Positions 15,994-25,982 of a DNA stretch of 64,000 bases are shown here, one piece after another. Position 1 is the first letter of the stretch; every line of letters starts with the position of its first letter. The stretch comes from Pseudomonadales bacterium (GTDB lineage: Bacteria; Pseudomonadota; Gammaproteobacteria; Pseudomonadales; Pseudohongiellaceae), in the NCBI GenBank assembly GCA_023257655.1, contig JALRBQ010000029.1:1-64000 (forward strand). The letters are read 5' to 3'. Both the position numbers and the translations under genes were made by a program. The notes beneath the pieces are model-generated. The model did not search any database. It had not been told where the DNA came from and saw nothing but the letters and a program-made list of their open reading frames with translations.

Positions 15994-17169
15994 ATGCCTG
16001 CATTACACAACCGCAAGACCCTGCTGTTCCTGCTTGCCATCGGCAATAGCGTCGCCTTCGTGACCTGGCAGGCGATGCTCAACAATTTCGCCGTCGAGCG
16101 GGCTGCCTTCACCGGCGCCGAGATCGGCATTCTGCAGAGCCTGCGGGAGATTCCCGGCTTCCTCGCCTTCACGGCGATCTTTGTGATGTTGTTTATTCGC
16201 CAGCAGAAGTTCGCGATTCTGTCCTTGATGCTGTTAGGTACCGGCACCGCGATCACCGCGTTCTATCCAACCGCGCTCTGGCTCTACGCGACGACGGTGC
16301 TGATGTCGATCGGCTTTCATTATCTGGAAACACTGCACAATTCACTCAGCCTGCAGTGGTTGGCGAAACACGAGGCGCCCCAAGTCCTGGGCCAGATACT
16401 GAGTGTGCGGGCGTTCAGCAACCTGGCGGTACTGGCACTCCTGTACGGTTACCTGATGTTCTTCGCGGCCAACTACGTCGCGATCTATCTGCTGGCGGGC
16501 GGCACCACGATCGCTATTGGACTGTATTGCTGGCTGGCGATTCCGCAATTTCAGGACACCGTGGTGCAGAAGAAACACCTGTTTCTGCGCCGGCGCTACT
16601 GGCTGTATTACGTCCTCACCTTCCTCGCCGGGGCCCGACGCCAGATCTTCGTGGTGTTCGCCGGCTTCCTGATGGTGGAGAAATTCAATTTCCCGGTGGA
16701 GAACGTTGTGCTGCTAACCCTCGTCAACGCCGCGCTGACGACCTGGCTGGCGCCCAAGATCGGCCGCCTGATTTCCTATATTGGGGAACGCCGAGCACTG
16801 ACCCTGGAGTACGTCGGTTTGATTGTGGTGTTCGTGAGTTATGCGTTCGTGGAGAGTATCGCGGTGGCCATTGCCCTGTATCTGCTGGACCACCTGTTCT
16901 TTGCCATGGCCATCGCGATCAAGACCTACTTCCAGAAGATCGCCGATCCGGCGGACATCGCAGCGACGTCGAGCATCAGCTTCACCATCAACCACATCGC
17001 CGCCGTGTTGTTGCCGGCGGCGCTGGGGCTGGTGTGGATGGTGAATCCGAGTGCGGTGTTTCTGATCGGCGCCGGCATCGCCTGTGCTTCGCTGCTGTTG
17101 TCACAGCTGGTGCCGGACCATCCGCAACCGGATCGCGAGACGCGTCTGGTCACAGCCACACGCGTCTAG
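15994..17169 (+). CDS. MFS family transporter
   Basis: A 391-residue inner-membrane permease with 11-12 predicted helices and the central basic loop (KKHLFLRRRYW, about residues 193-203) that separates the two six-helix halves of the major facilitator superfamily. Motif-like residues RLISYIGERRALTLEY lie between helices 8 and 9. No substrate-specific signature is seen. It is divergent from the patatin gene. A TATAAT at 15907-15912 in the shared gap may be its -10 box. Confidence 0.75.
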   Translation: MPALHNRKTLLFLLAIGNSVAFVTWQAMLNNFAVERAAFTGAEIGILQSLREIPGFLAFTAIFVMLFIRQQKFAILSLMLLGTGTAITAFYPTALWLYATTVLMSIGFHYLETLHNSLSLQWLAKHEAPQVLGQILSVRAFSNLAVLALLYGYLMFFAANYVAIYLLAGGTTIAIGLYCWLAIPQFQDTVVQKKHLFLRRRYWLYYVLTFLAGARRQIFVVFAGFLMVEKFNFPVENVVLLTLVNAALTTWLAPKIGRLISYIGERRALTLEYVGLIVVFVSYAFVESIAVAIALYLLDHLFFAMAIAIKTYFQKIADPADIAATSSISFTINHIAAVLLPAALGLVWMVNPSAVFLIGAGIACASLLLSQLVPDHPQPDRETRLVTATRV

Positions 17170-17180
17170 TCAAAACGCTC

Positions 17181-17774
17181 CTAGTCAGCTTCGACAAAGG
17201 TGACGGTGAAGCTTACCGGCACTGCATTGCTAATGCGGGACAGGCCAGCCACTTCGCGCAGCGCTTCCACGCCACCGGCCAGACCAAAACTGTCCGCAGT
17301 GACAATCACCGGCTTGAGGATCGATGCGACAACGCCTTCCTGGGTGCGCGTTACGCGCACATCAGCGGTATAGCTGTTGCTGGCACCGTGCAAATCAAGA
17401 GTAAAGCTTAACTGTTGGGTGGCGCTGGCACCGGGCGCCATGGCGTCGATTGCCGCGAAATCCACCGTAGCCGTGATTGTCGCATTCGGGAACATCGGCG
17501 TGTCGAACAGCATGGCTTGCATGCGCTCGTTACGAATCTGGATCATGGTGTTGACGCTGGCGAGTTCGATGCTGACATTGACTTCGCCGCTTGGGCTGAT
17601 GCTGCCAGAAAGGGTGTCGAAGGTGTGCGCCTCGGCCACGTTGTCGGCCTTCGTGGTGACAAAGCTGAGGGTCGATGCCTCATTGTCGAGCATCCAGTGT
17701 GCCTGCGCGGTATTCAGCGCAAGCAACGGCGCGAACAGTACGAGGGCGAGCTTGGCGAGCGAGTGTTTCAACAT
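17181..17774 (-). CDS. YceI family periplasmic protein
   Basis: A 197-residue protein: signal peptide about residues 1-25 (ALNTAQA cleavage), then a YceI lipocalin-like domain (WMLDNEASTLSFVTTKADNV, then NERMQAMLFDTPMFPNATI, then FTLDLHGASNSY). YceI proteins are periplasmic beta-barrels that bind polyisoprenoid or other amphiphilic ligands. It is convergent with the MFS gene, their stops 11 bp apart. The predicted location is periplasmic. Confidence 0.88.
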   Translation of the reverse strand: MLKHSLAKLALVLFAPLLALNTAQAHWMLDNEASTLSFVTTKADNVAEAHTFDTLSGSISPSGEVNVSIELASVNTMIQIRNERMQAMLFDTPMFPNATITATVDFAAIDAMAPGASATQQLSFTLDLHGASNSYTADVRVTRTQEGVVASILKPVIVTADSFGLAGGVEALREVAGLSRISNAVPVSFTVTFVEAD

Positions 17775-17970
17775 GGAAATTCTCCGGGGTTGATTGCGAT
17801 GTTGCGGGTGTAGCCACCACCGGAGTCGGCGGCGGCCTGAAAATGAAGCCCCAAGCTTAACCGATAATCGCCCCGCGGGTCACTCCATTGCAGGAGTTTT
17901 CCGAGTTACTACCGGCGGCTGGACGGGTTAGAATCCAAGCCTCATTCCCTCACCTTAATCCGGACCCGGC

Positions 17971-18909
17971 ATGAGCCTGCAGATACCGACAATTGACATG
18001 AGCGCGGGACTCGATCACCCCGATGTGATCGCGGCTCTGGGGGAGGCCTGCGCGCAGTGGGGCTTCTTCCAGCTCGTCGGTCATGGCGTGCCGCTCGCTC
18101 GCCGCCGGGAACTGTTTCAGGCCATGCAGGACTTCTTCGCCCTACCCGCCGCCGACAAGCAGGCGCTCCTGCGAGATGACACGAACTTCTGGGGCTACTA
18201 CGACAAGGAACTCACCAAGAACAAAGTCGACCGCAAGGAAATCTACGACATCGACGCGAATCTGGACAACCTCGCGGCCAGAGCGCATCTGGGCAGCAAC
18301 CTGCAGGTGCCCTGGCCAGCCGGGTTACCGACGCTGAGACCGGTCGTCGAGGGCTGGCTGCAACAGTGCGAGACCCTGAGCCAGACCCTGCTCGGCAGCA
18401 TCTGCGCGGCCCTGGGCTCGGCACCGGAATCGCTAAATCCCTTCTTTCTTACGCAGCACTCCAGTTTCCTGCGCTTCAACTACTACCCGCCCACCTCGGA
18501 GCAGGCGCGCCGTGCCGGCGACCTGGGCATCCATCCCCACACCGATGCCGGCGCATTGACTGTACTCGTGCAAGACGAAGTGCCGGGACTGCAGGTGGGC
18601 AAGGACGACCAATGGCATACCGTGGTCCCGGAACCGGACAGCTTCATTATTAATATTGGCGACATGATGCAGGTCTGGTCCAACGACCGCTTCATCGCAC
18701 CGGAGCACCGGGTACTCGCGAGCGGTGACCAGCCCCGCTACAGCGCGCCCTACTTTTACAACCCGTCCTATGAAACAATCTGTGTGCCACTCGTCGGTGA
18801 TACGGCGCGCTATCGCCCCATTCGCTGGGGCGAATTTCGCTTCGGACGTGCCGCCGGCGACTACGCCGATCTCGGTGAAGAAATCCAGATTTCCCATTAT
18901 CGAGTATGA
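17971..18909 (+). CDS. 2-oxoglutarate/Fe(II) dioxygenase, isopenicillin N synthase-like
   Basis: A 312-residue cytosolic oxygenase with the DIOX_N domain (IPTIDMSAGLDHP..., AQWGFFQLVGHGVP) and the 2OG-Fe(II) jelly roll. The iron ligands are visible in GIHPHTDAGALTVL (His-x-Asp) and in the distal His of PEHRVLASG. The 2-oxoglutarate-binding Arg-x-Ser follows as RYSAPYF. Substrates in this superfamily vary widely and no pathway neighbour fixes it here. The SelD fusion gene follows after 78 bp on the same strand. Confidence 0.88.
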   Translation: MSLQIPTIDMSAGLDHPDVIAALGEACAQWGFFQLVGHGVPLARRRELFQAMQDFFALPAADKQALLRDDTNFWGYYDKELTKNKVDRKEIYDIDANLDNLAARAHLGSNLQVPWPAGLPTLRPVVEGWLQQCETLSQTLLGSICAALGSAPESLNPFFLTQHSSFLRFNYYPPTSEQARRAGDLGIHPHTDAGALTVLVQDEVPGLQVGKDDQWHTVVPEPDSFIINIGDMMQVWSNDRFIAPEHRVLASGDQPRYSAPYFYNPSYETICVPLVGDTARYRPIRWGEFRFGRAAGDYADLGEEIQISHYRV

Positions 18910-18987
18910 GGTGAAATACCTTTCGACCCGACTCGGTCCGGTGAGAAGACTAATGAATCACTCAAAGGAAGCGGTACACGCCATTTG

Positions 18988-21267
18988 ATGGAAGCTATGA
19001 AAGCAGTGCGCAGTCCAGTCGTCAAACAACTCGTACTCATTGGTGGTGGCCACAGCCATCTCGCTGTGCTGAAGCATCTAGGCATGAATCCGGTGCCTGG
19101 ACTCGCCGTGACCCTGATCAGCCGCGAGATTGAAACCCCCTATTCAGGTTCGCTGCCAGGCTTCATTACCGGCCAGTACAAGCGAGATGATATTCACATC
19201 GATCTACGGCCATTGGCCCAGTTCGCCGGCGCTCGCATCATTCAGGAGGAGATCAGCGAGATCGATCTCGAACGTCGACTTATCCATTGCAAGACCCGAC
19301 CAAGCATCGGTTTCGATATCCTGTCTCTCAATATCGGTTCGCGTCCCGACGCCTGCAAGATTCCAGGTGCCGAAGCGTTTGCAATTGGCATCAAGCCCAT
19401 CGATCAGTTCCTCACGCGCTGGCAGTCAGTTTTCGAGCAGGCCGTAGAGCGACTGCGCGATGACGCCGGCGAGTTCACACTCGCGATTGTCGGCGGTGGA
19501 CCCGCCAGTGTGGAGTTCGCCTTCGCGGCGCAGCACCGGATTCTGAAATCCCTGCACAAGAAACTGAGTGTGCCCAGCAAGCTCCATCTCAATCTGATCA
19601 CCGCCGATGAGGACGTGTTGCGCGCGCACAATACGCGGGTACGGCAGTACGTACGCGCGGAATTGGCGCGGCGTCATATTACCGTACTGACCGGGCACCG
19701 GGTCGCTGCCTTTGCCGAGGGTAAGGTAATTTGTGAGGCGCAAGGTGCGATCGCGGCCGACACAATCGTCTATGCCACTGGTGCCAGCATCCCGGCCTGG
19801 CCCGGCGAGATCGGCCTGCAATTGGGTGCGGATGGCTTCATCGAGGTCAACGAATTCCTGCAGTCGACCAGTCATCCTTTCGTCTTCGCCGCGGGTGATG
19901 CCGCCACCATTCAGCACCATCCCCGGCCGAAGTCAGGCGTGTTCGCCGTGCGCGAAGGCAAACCCCTCGCGCACAATCTCGTGCGCTACGCCACCGGTAA
20001 GAGCCTGCAGCGCTACAAGCCACAACAACATGCCCTGGCCCTGATAAATCTCGCCAACAAACGAGCTATCGCCTCGCGCAATCGGCTGTTCCTCAAAGGC
20101 CGCTGGGTGTGGGAACTGAAAACCAGCATCGACACCCGTTTCCTGCGCAAGTATTCGCAACTGCCGGCGATGGCGGTGGAACTCAATCTCGCCAGTGGTC
20201 TGCTCGACAAGCAGGCCGAGGCAGCCCTGAAGGCACACGCCATGCGCTGCGCCGGCTGTGGCGCGAAGGTCGCCGGCAATATTCTGGATGAGGTGCTGCG
20301 CGATCTGCCGCTCAGCAGCAAACCGGATATTGTGAAACCGGAATCCCGCGTGGAAGATGCCTCGCGCATCCGCCTCACCGACGAGCGTCTGTTGTTGCAA
20401 TCAATCGACCAGGTGACCGCCTTCATCAACGACCCCTGGTTGTTCGGCAAGATCGCAACCCAGCACTGCCTCAGCGATCTCTACGCCATGGGTTGCGACG
20501 CGCATTCGGCGCTGGCCGTGGTGGGTCTGCCCTTCGCCGGTCGCCAACACCTGCAGGCGAATCTGCGCGAACTGATGCTCGGCTGCACGGCCGCTCTGGC
20601 AGAGAATGAGTGCAGCCTCATTGGCGGCCATTCCTCAGAGACGGCTGACATGACGTTCGGACTTTGCGTGAATGGCTTCGCGGAGGGCTACTTGCCTCTG
20701 ACCAAACACGGCATGCGCACCGGTGACGTCCTGATTCTCACCAAGCCGCTCGGCTCCGGCACCCTGCTCGCCGCCGACATGCGTTATCGGGCCCGCCACC
20801 GCTGGATAGCCGGCGCACTGCAACACATGCAGCAATCGAATCGCGCTGCTGCGAAGTGTCTGTTATCCCACGGCGCGACGGCGTGCACCGATGTCACCGG
20901 GTTTGGCCTTGCCGGCCACGTGCTGGAGATGCTGGAGATTGAGCAGGTGGAAGTGGAACTGAATCTGGAAGCCTTGCCCGTGATGGACGGTGCGCTGGAA
21001 ACCCTCGGCATGGGCATTACCAGCTCCCTGCACAAGGACAACAGCATTGCCTCGAGCGCGATCTTCAACAGCGAAGCGTTCCGCGGCGATCACCGGCTGG
21101 AACTGCTGTTCGACCCCCAGACCTCCGGGGGCCTGGTCGCCAGCCTGCCCGAACCCCAGGCCGCTGCCTGTCTGCAAGACCTCATCGCCGCCGGCTATGC
21201 CGAGGCTTGCGTGATCGGTCGCGTCGCCGGCCTGAACGCCAGCGCACCGGCCATCATTCTCAAATAG
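18988..21267 (+). CDS. selD: Selenide, water dikinase fused to an NDH-2-like FAD oxidoreductase
   Basis: A 759-residue two-domain protein. Residues ~16-400 are a pyridine-nucleotide/FAD oxidoreductase of the NDH-2 type: FAD motif LVLIGGGHSHLAVLKHLG, a second dinucleotide motif IVGGGPASVEFAF, and a C-terminal FVFAAGDAATI. Residues ~415-759 are SelD, which makes selenophosphate from selenide and ATP: CAGCGAK (421-427) holds the catalytic Cys and Lys, later GGHSSETADM, GSGT and DVTGFGLAGH. The active-site position is Cys, not selenocysteine. The fusion is known in several proteobacteria and cyanobacteria. No selA, selB or mnmH lies nearby. Confidence 0.92.
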   Translation: MEAMKAVRSPVVKQLVLIGGGHSHLAVLKHLGMNPVPGLAVTLISREIETPYSGSLPGFITGQYKRDDIHIDLRPLAQFAGARIIQEEISEIDLERRLIHCKTRPSIGFDILSLNIGSRPDACKIPGAEAFAIGIKPIDQFLTRWQSVFEQAVERLRDDAGEFTLAIVGGGPASVEFAFAAQHRILKSLHKKLSVPSKLHLNLITADEDVLRAHNTRVRQYVRAELARRHITVLTGHRVAAFAEGKVICEAQGAIAADTIVYATGASIPAWPGEIGLQLGADGFIEVNEFLQSTSHPFVFAAGDAATIQHHPRPKSGVFAVREGKPLAHNLVRYATGKSLQRYKPQQHALALINLANKRAIASRNRLFLKGRWVWELKTSIDTRFLRKYSQLPAMAVELNLASGLLDKQAEAALKAHAMRCAGCGAKVAGNILDEVLRDLPLSSKPDIVKPESRVEDASRIRLTDERLLLQSIDQVTAFINDPWLFGKIATQHCLSDLYAMGCDAHSALAVVGLPFAGRQHLQANLRELMLGCTAALAENECSLIGGHSSETADMTFGLCVNGFAEGYLPLTKHGMRTGDVLILTKPLGSGTLLAADMRYRARHRWIAGALQHMQQSNRAAAKCLLSHGATACTDVTGFGLAGHVLEMLEIEQVEVELNLEALPVMDGALETLGMGITSSLHKDNSIASSAIFNSEAFRGDHRLELLFDPQTSGGLVASLPEPQAAACLQDLIAAGYAEACVIGRVAGLNASAPAIILK

Positions 21268-21388
21268 ATCCGTAGCGGAGTCGCGCCACCGTTCTGTTCG
21301 CCGCCGCTTGCTGGAAGTTGACGAGGGGAAGCGGTATAGTCTGGCGCTGCCTGCAAGCCGGCACTCTGGTTCACTACAGGACAATGCG

Positions 21389-22111
21389 ATGCGAAATCCC
21401 GCTCTACTGGCGCTCTGCGCGACTCTGCTGATTAGCGCGCCACTCGCCGCCCAGACCGACAGCTCGGCGTCGACGCTGATCAATCGCTATGGCAATCTCG
21501 ATATCGAGCGCAACGGTCCGACGATCGACGCCGAACTCGCCCAGAAGCTGTATCGCCGCGGCAACACCTACAGCAATCTCGAGCGCTACGACGAGGCCAT
21601 CGAGGAGTATCGCAAGTCGATCAGCGCCGACCCCAACTTCGGCGATGCCATTCGTAATCTTGCCAACACCTACTATTATCTGGAGCGCTACAGCGAAGCC
21701 AAACCCCTGCTCGCCCGCTTTATCAACTTGCAAACGGAAGTCTCTGCGGCACTGATTGCGGCCGTAACCACACTGGGCGAACTGGAACGCAAGGATCGCA
21801 ACTTTGACGTGTCGATAGGATATGACCTGCGCGCGATTGAGCTGGAACCAACGAACGACTCGCAAGTGCACATCATGGCCAACACCTATAACAACGCCGG
21901 TGAGCCCGAGAAGGCCTTGCAGATCTATCGTGCCGGCATCAAGGCGATGCCAAACAACGCCTTCTTCGATCGCAGTCTGGGTCGCATCCTGGAACAGGAT
22001 GGTCGTCTGGAAGAAGCGCTCGTCGCCTACGAGTCTGCCGCCGAGAAAGACCCCGACTCCCAGTTCTACACCGACCTCGTCAACGCAACGCGCAGCCGAC
22101 TGCAGCGCTAG
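21389..22111 (+). CDS. Secreted TPR protein
   Basis: A 240-residue protein with a signal peptide (residues 1-20, LLISAPLAAQ) and at least four tetratricopeptide repeats, for example RGNTYSNLERYDEAIEEYRK, NLANTYYYLERYSEAKPLL and ANTYNNAGEPEKALQIYRAG. It is probably a periplasmic scaffold. The ATG at 21389 is selected for the signal peptide; the open frame extends to 21308. It is convergent with the aminopeptidase-like lipoprotein gene. Confidence 0.8.
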   Translation: MRNPALLALCATLLISAPLAAQTDSSASTLINRYGNLDIERNGPTIDAELAQKLYRRGNTYSNLERYDEAIEEYRKSISADPNFGDAIRNLANTYYYLERYSEAKPLLARFINLQTEVSAALIAAVTTLGELERKDRNFDVSIGYDLRAIELEPTNDSQVHIMANTYNNAGEPEKALQIYRAGIKAMPNNAFFDRSLGRILEQDGRLEEALVAYESAAEKDPDSQFYTDLVNATRSRLQR

Positions 22112-22118
22112 CGCAGCA

Positions 22119-23213
22119 TCATCGCAAACCGAGCGCGGCTAGTGCAGCAACGCGTGTCGCGCGCTCGATCGCATCAAGCTCAGCGAACTCTTCAACTTGA
22201 CCATAGAACGCCTGCATGTTTCCACCGGTGTCGCGCAGGAGCTGCTGAAAAAAAGGCACCAGGTCGTTGTAGCTGCTGACCGTTGAGAGCTGGGCGTTGT
22301 TCAGCGAATTCGCAAACCAGCTGTCGTAGCCTCCGTACCCACCCCATGTCTGCTTCAGAGCGGCGTAGTCCGCACGCAGTTCGTTCTGAATCTGCAGTTT
22401 CTGCGCGCGTTTCGGCTCGGCCAAAAGTTCGCTGTCATACAAATCCGCGAACCGGTCCCGATAGCGCAGCACGAGCGCCACGAACTGCTGCTGGCGTTCG
22501 ACATCAGTCTCAGCCCGTGCCAGGGTGTCCTCGTGATTGCCGGCGCCAAGCCAACGGCGAATGCCCTCACGCTCGACTGTTGTCGCAAAGCTCTCGTTGA
22601 AAGTGGTATCGCCGGGGATGTAGACGACCTGGTGCGCGAGTTCGTGGAAGATCAGCGCAGCCAACTGGTAGTCGGCACGACGCGCCACCGAGCTGAGCAG
22701 CGAATCGTCGAACCAGCCCAAGGTCGAATAGGCATCGACCCCGCCGGTGTAAACATCGTAGCCTTTCTCCGCTAATTGTGAGGCGAAGCGCTCGGAGGCC
22801 GCCTCGGAGAAATAGCCGCGATAGGACACGCAACCGGCGATGGGGTAACACCAGTTAACCGGGTCCACCGAGAACTCCGGTGCGGCAAACACATTCCACA
22901 CCACGTGCTCGCGACCGAGGTCCACATAAGTGAGGTAATTCTCCTCAACTGGTAGCGCCAGTTCCTGTTCCGCGTACTCGCGGATCGCCAGTACGCTGGT
23001 GAATTTCTCGCGCAGATCGGGATCCAGATCAGCGCGTGCCAGCAACGCCTCGATACGTTCCCGACCCCGCAGGATCGCGAGCTGGCCGCGGGCAGCCTGA
23101 CTGTAGTAACTGACGGTCTCGCAAGAGACGAGCAGCACCGACAGGCTCGCGAACAGCAGCAGCTTGAGGCCATTGCCACCGAGTCGTCGCCAACCTGAAT
23201 GAATTGTCATCAT
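22119..23213 (-). CDS. Aminopeptidase-like zinc lipoprotein (DUF2265 type)
   Basis: A 364-residue predicted outer-membrane or periplasmic lipoprotein: lipobox LLVSC near residue 31, followed by a putative metallopeptidase domain. The zinc motif is HELAHQ (H-E-x-x-H), with a downstream glutamate in NESFATTVE. The family is annotated 'aminopeptidase' in gammaproteobacteria, but the activity is not established to my knowledge. The ATG at 23213 overlaps the stop of the YjbQ gene (ATGA), indicating translational coupling. Confidence 0.8.
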   Translation of the reverse strand: MMTIHSGWRRLGGNGLKLLLFASLSVLLVSCETVSYYSQAARGQLAILRGRERIEALLARADLDPDLREKFTSVLAIREYAEQELALPVEENYLTYVDLGREHVVWNVFAAPEFSVDPVNWCYPIAGCVSYRGYFSEAASERFASQLAEKGYDVYTGGVDAYSTLGWFDDSLLSSVARRADYQLAALIFHELAHQVVYIPGDTTFNESFATTVEREGIRRWLGAGNHEDTLARAETDVERQQQFVALVLRYRDRFADLYDSELLAEPKRAQKLQIQNELRADYAALKQTWGGYGGYDSWFANSLNNAQLSTVSSYNDLVPFFQQLLRDTGGNMQAFYGQVEEFAELDAIERATRVAALAALGLR

Positions 23214-23641
23214 GCGTTGCTTGCTTCGCCCTGAAGGGTAACGATGAGTGTGCGCGCACCGGCGCGATCGCGATGCTCGCCCAGATAAAGCCCCTGCCAC
23301 GTGCCGAGTGCCAGGTGTCCCCCGGCAATGGGAATCGTCAGCTCAACTCCCAGCAGACCCGACTTGATGTGGGCGGGCATGTCGTCGGCGCCCTCATCCA
23401 GATGCTCGTAATAGTCTGCCCCTTCCGGCGCCAGGCGATTGAAGTGCGACTCCATGTCGCGCCGTACCGAGGGATCGGCGTTTTCGTTAAGACTGAGTGA
23501 GGCGGATGTGTGTTGCAGCAGGAAATGGGCGAGGCCCACGCGGATGCCTGCGAGCTCCGGCAAGGCGCGCAGCACCTCGACGGTGATCAGGTGAAAGCCG
23601 CGGGGTTTCGGCGTGAGGGTGAGGCGTTTCTGCAACCACAT
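23210..23641 (-). CDS. YjbQ family protein (UPF0047)
   Basis: A 143-residue protein of the YjbQ/UPF0047 family: [18 protein letters not shown], then [13 protein letters not shown], then [14 protein letters not shown]. The conserved His residues and the GTWQ-I/L-EHR motif are diagnostic. Members bind metal and show weak thiamin-phosphate-synthase-like activity; the true role is unclear. It is the middle gene of a minus-strand operon with the glutaminyl cyclase gene (11 bp upstream) and the zinc lipoprotein (4-bp overlap). Confidence 0.9.
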   Translation of the reverse strand: MWLQKRLTLTPKPRGFHLITVEVLRALPELAGIRVGLAHFLLQHTSASLSLNENADPSVRRDMESHFNRLAPEGADYYEHLDEGADDMPAHIKSGLLGVELTIPIAGGHLALGTWQGLYLGEHRDRAGARTLIVTLQGEASNA

Positions 23642-23652
23642 CGCCGCGCTGC

Positions 23653-24408
23653 TCAGCGTCGGACCAGTTCAATCTCGAACAGATTGGACCAGTGTTTGCC
23701 GGTAACGAACAATCGCCGGTTTTCCGCGTCCCAGGCGATGCCATTGAGCACCGCTTCGTTGCTGCCAAGTTCGGTGAGATCCGACAGCCCGGTGAGATCG
23801 ATGTAAGATTTGACGAGGCCGGTCTCTGGATCGATGCGCACGATGTAATCGGTCATCCACACGTTGGCCCACACCTCACCGTCGATATATTCCAATTCGT
23901 TGAGCATGTTGATCGGATTGCCGTCGAGCGTAACCGCGACCTTGCCCAGCGGTGCAAAGGTTTCCGGATCCATGAACTGCAAGGTAGCGCTGCCGTCGCT
24001 GAGAATCAGCCGCTTTCCATCATAGGCCAGCCCCCAGCCTTCGGTGGCGTTGTAGTGGGTGGCGAGTTGCTCGAAGCTGGTCTTGTCGTACACAAACACC
24101 ATATGCGACTGCCACGTGAGCTGGAACAGCTTGTCTCCGACCACCTCGATGCCTTCGCCGAAATAGCGATTGCTGAGTTGTTTGGACTGTAACACCTCGC
24201 CCGTCTCCAGCACCTTCTTGCTGAGTGAGGAGAAGCCTTTCTTGCCCGTGCCTTCGTACAGGTAACCGTCGAGATAGATCAGCCCCTGGGTGAAGTCCTT
24301 GCTGTCATGGGGATAGGTGTTGACGACACGAAAGTCGTACACGACGCGCTCCTGGCCACAGGCTGGCAGGCCGACGAGCAACAGCAACATGAGGAGAACG
24401 GTTCGCAT
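23653..24408 (-). CDS. Glutaminyl-peptide cyclotransferase (bacterial beta-propeller type)
   Basis: A 251-residue lipoprotein (lipobox LPAC near residue 17) with the glutamine cyclotransferase domain PF05096. Diagnostic stretches are [77 protein letters not shown] and [18 protein letters not shown]. It converts N-terminal Gln of exported peptides to pyroglutamate outside the cytoplasm. The ATG at 24408 (MRTVLLML) is preferred over TTG 24423 for the signal peptide. First gene of the operon with yjbQ. Confidence 0.9.
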   Translation of the reverse strand: MRTVLLMLLLLVGLPACGQERVVYDFRVVNTYPHDSKDFTQGLIYLDGYLYEGTGKKGFSSLSKKVLETGEVLQSKQLSNRYFGEGIEVVGDKLFQLTWQSHMVFVYDKTSFEQLATHYNATEGWGLAYDGKRLILSDGSATLQFMDPETFAPLGKVAVTLDGNPINMLNELEYIDGEVWANVWMTDYIVRIDPETGLVKSYIDLTGLSDLTELGSNEAVLNGIAWDAENRRLFVTGKHWSNLFEIELVRR

Positions 24409-24484
24409 GGGACGCTTAGTCAATTGGGTTTCGTGTTATAGAATGACCGGATTACGCACCGAATCAATCCCGTCTGGAGAGTTT

Positions 24485-24832
24485 ATGGCCGAAGATTGCC
24501 TGTTCTGCAAAATTATCGCAGGGGAGATACCCTCTAACAAGGTTTATTCCGACGATCAGGTTTATGCCTTCCGAGACATCAATCCGGCGGCGCCCACCCA
24601 CATCCTCATCATTCCCCGCAAACACCTGACCGATGTCAGTGCCGCCAGTGGCGAGGACCAGGCCCTGTTGGGGCATCTGCTGCTGAAGGCGAACGAAGTC
24701 GCCAGAGCGGAGGGACTGGCAGACGCGGGGTATCGCTACGTCATCAATACCGGCAAGGACGGCGGCCAGACTGTGTTTCACCTGCACCTGCACATCCTCG
24801 GTGGCCGACATCTGGACTGGCCGCCAGGCTAG
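24485..24832 (+). CDS. HIT family hydrolase (HinT-like)
   Basis: A 115-residue histidine-triad protein. The hallmark H-x-H-x-H pattern appears as VFHLHLHILGG near residues 97-107, and the N-terminal DCLFCKIIAGEIPSNKVY and HILIIPRKHL are typical of HinT purine nucleoside phosphoramidases, which cleave aminoacyl- and lipoyl-AMP. Cytosolic. The ATG at 24485 is the family start; a longer frame overlaps the divergent cyclotransferase gene. Confidence 0.93.
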   Translation: MAEDCLFCKIIAGEIPSNKVYSDDQVYAFRDINPAAPTHILIIPRKHLTDVSAASGEDQALLGHLLLKANEVARAEGLADAGYRYVINTGKDGGQTVFHLHLHILGGRHLDWPPG

Positions 24833-24870
24833 GGATTGCTGACAGGCGCGCAGTAATCAGGGGCTATTGA

Positions 24871-25953
24871 TCAGGACGCAAGTGCTGCGAGGGCGGCAGC
24901 TGTCGCCGGAAACACGCCCGCCTCGGTTATCAGGCCGGTGATGAGCCGCGCCGGTGTCACATCAAAACTGACGTTGTTCACCTTCACCCCAACTGGTGCC
25001 ACGCGCACTGCGTGCAGCTCACCGGCATCGGTCATGCCCTGCACATGGGTCACCTCGCTGGCGGCTCGCTCCTCGATTGGAATCTGGCCCACCCCCGTGG
25101 CGAGGTTGAAGTCGATGGTCGAGAGTGGCAGCGCCACATAGAACGGGATGGCATTGTCGTAGGCGGCCAGCGCCTTCAGATAGGTGCCGACCTTGTTGCA
25201 CACATCCCCATTACGCGCGGTGCGGTCGCTACCGACCACACAGGCATCCACCAATCCCTGCTGCATCAGGTGGCCGCCGGCATTGTCGACGATCAGCGTG
25301 TGAGGAATGCCGTGCTGCCCCAATTCCCAACACGTGAGCGCGGCGCCCTGGTTGCGGGGCCGGGTCTCGTCAACCCACACATGCAGGGGAATGCCGCGCG
25401 CCGCCGCTTTGTAGATCACCGCCAGCGCCGTGCCCCAGTCCACTGTCGCCAGTGCGCCGGCATTGCAATGGGTCAGGATATTCAGTCCCTTCGACGGCGA
25501 GCCATTCTCCCGCCACACATCGGCAAGCACAGCCGCGCCGTGTTCCCCGATCGCCTCGCAGATGGCGACGTCTTCCCGCTCAATCGCCCGCGCCTCCCGC
25601 AGTGCCGCTGTGGCCCGTTGTGTCGGCGGTACCCGCTTGAGCGCCTTCTGCATGCGTTGCAACGCCCAGTGCAGATTGACGGCAGTGGGCCGGGTCGCCG
25701 CCAGTCGGGTCACGGCCTCGTCGAGACAAGCGGGGTCGGCACGCAGGGCAAGATAGACACCGTAGGCCGCCGTGACGCCGATCAACGGCGCACCCCGCAC
25801 CTGCATCGACGCGATGGCGTGACACGCGGCCTCGAGCGAGTCGAGTGTAGCGATGACGAAATCATGGGGCAGTCGCGTCTGGTCGATGAGTCGAACGGTG
25901 TCTTCGGTCGGGTCGTACCAGAGGCTCTGGTAGTGCTCTGCGTTGATTTTCAC
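24871..25953 (-). CDS. mtnA: S-methyl-5-thioribose-1-phosphate isomerase
   Basis: A 360-residue sugar-phosphate isomerase of the eIF2B-like fold. Typical are MQVRGAPLIGVTAAYG near residues 50-65, ILTHCNAGALATVDWGTALA with the catalytic Cys, WVDETRPRNQGAALTCWEL, and CVVGSDRTARNGDVCNKVGT with the catalytic Asp. It isomerises 5-methylthioribose-1-phosphate, or 5-deoxyribose-1-phosphate in shunt pathways, to the ribulose form. It follows the bifunctional aldolase gene by 29 bp; no mtnB, mtnC or mtnD is adjacent. Confidence 0.95.
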   Translation of the reverse strand: MKINAEHYQSLWYDPTEDTVRLIDQTRLPHDFVIATLDSLEAACHAIASMQVRGAPLIGVTAAYGVYLALRADPACLDEAVTRLAATRPTAVNLHWALQRMQKALKRVPPTQRATAALREARAIEREDVAICEAIGEHGAAVLADVWRENGSPSKGLNILTHCNAGALATVDWGTALAVIYKAAARGIPLHVWVDETRPRNQGAALTCWELGQHGIPHTLIVDNAGGHLMQQGLVDACVVGSDRTARNGDVCNKVGTYLKALAAYDNAIPFYVALPLSTIDFNLATGVGQIPIEERAASEVTHVQGMTDAGELHAVRVAPVGVKVNNVSFDVTPARLITGLITEAGVFPATAAALAALAS

Positions 25954-25982
25954 GGCAGCGTTCCTTTCGCAGCGGGGTTGGG

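Noticed and set aside
18910-18987. A selenium-related regulatory RNA or SECIS before selD
   Set aside because: The 78-bp gap has no convincing stem-loop, and the SelD active-site residue is Cys, so no Sec recoding is needed.
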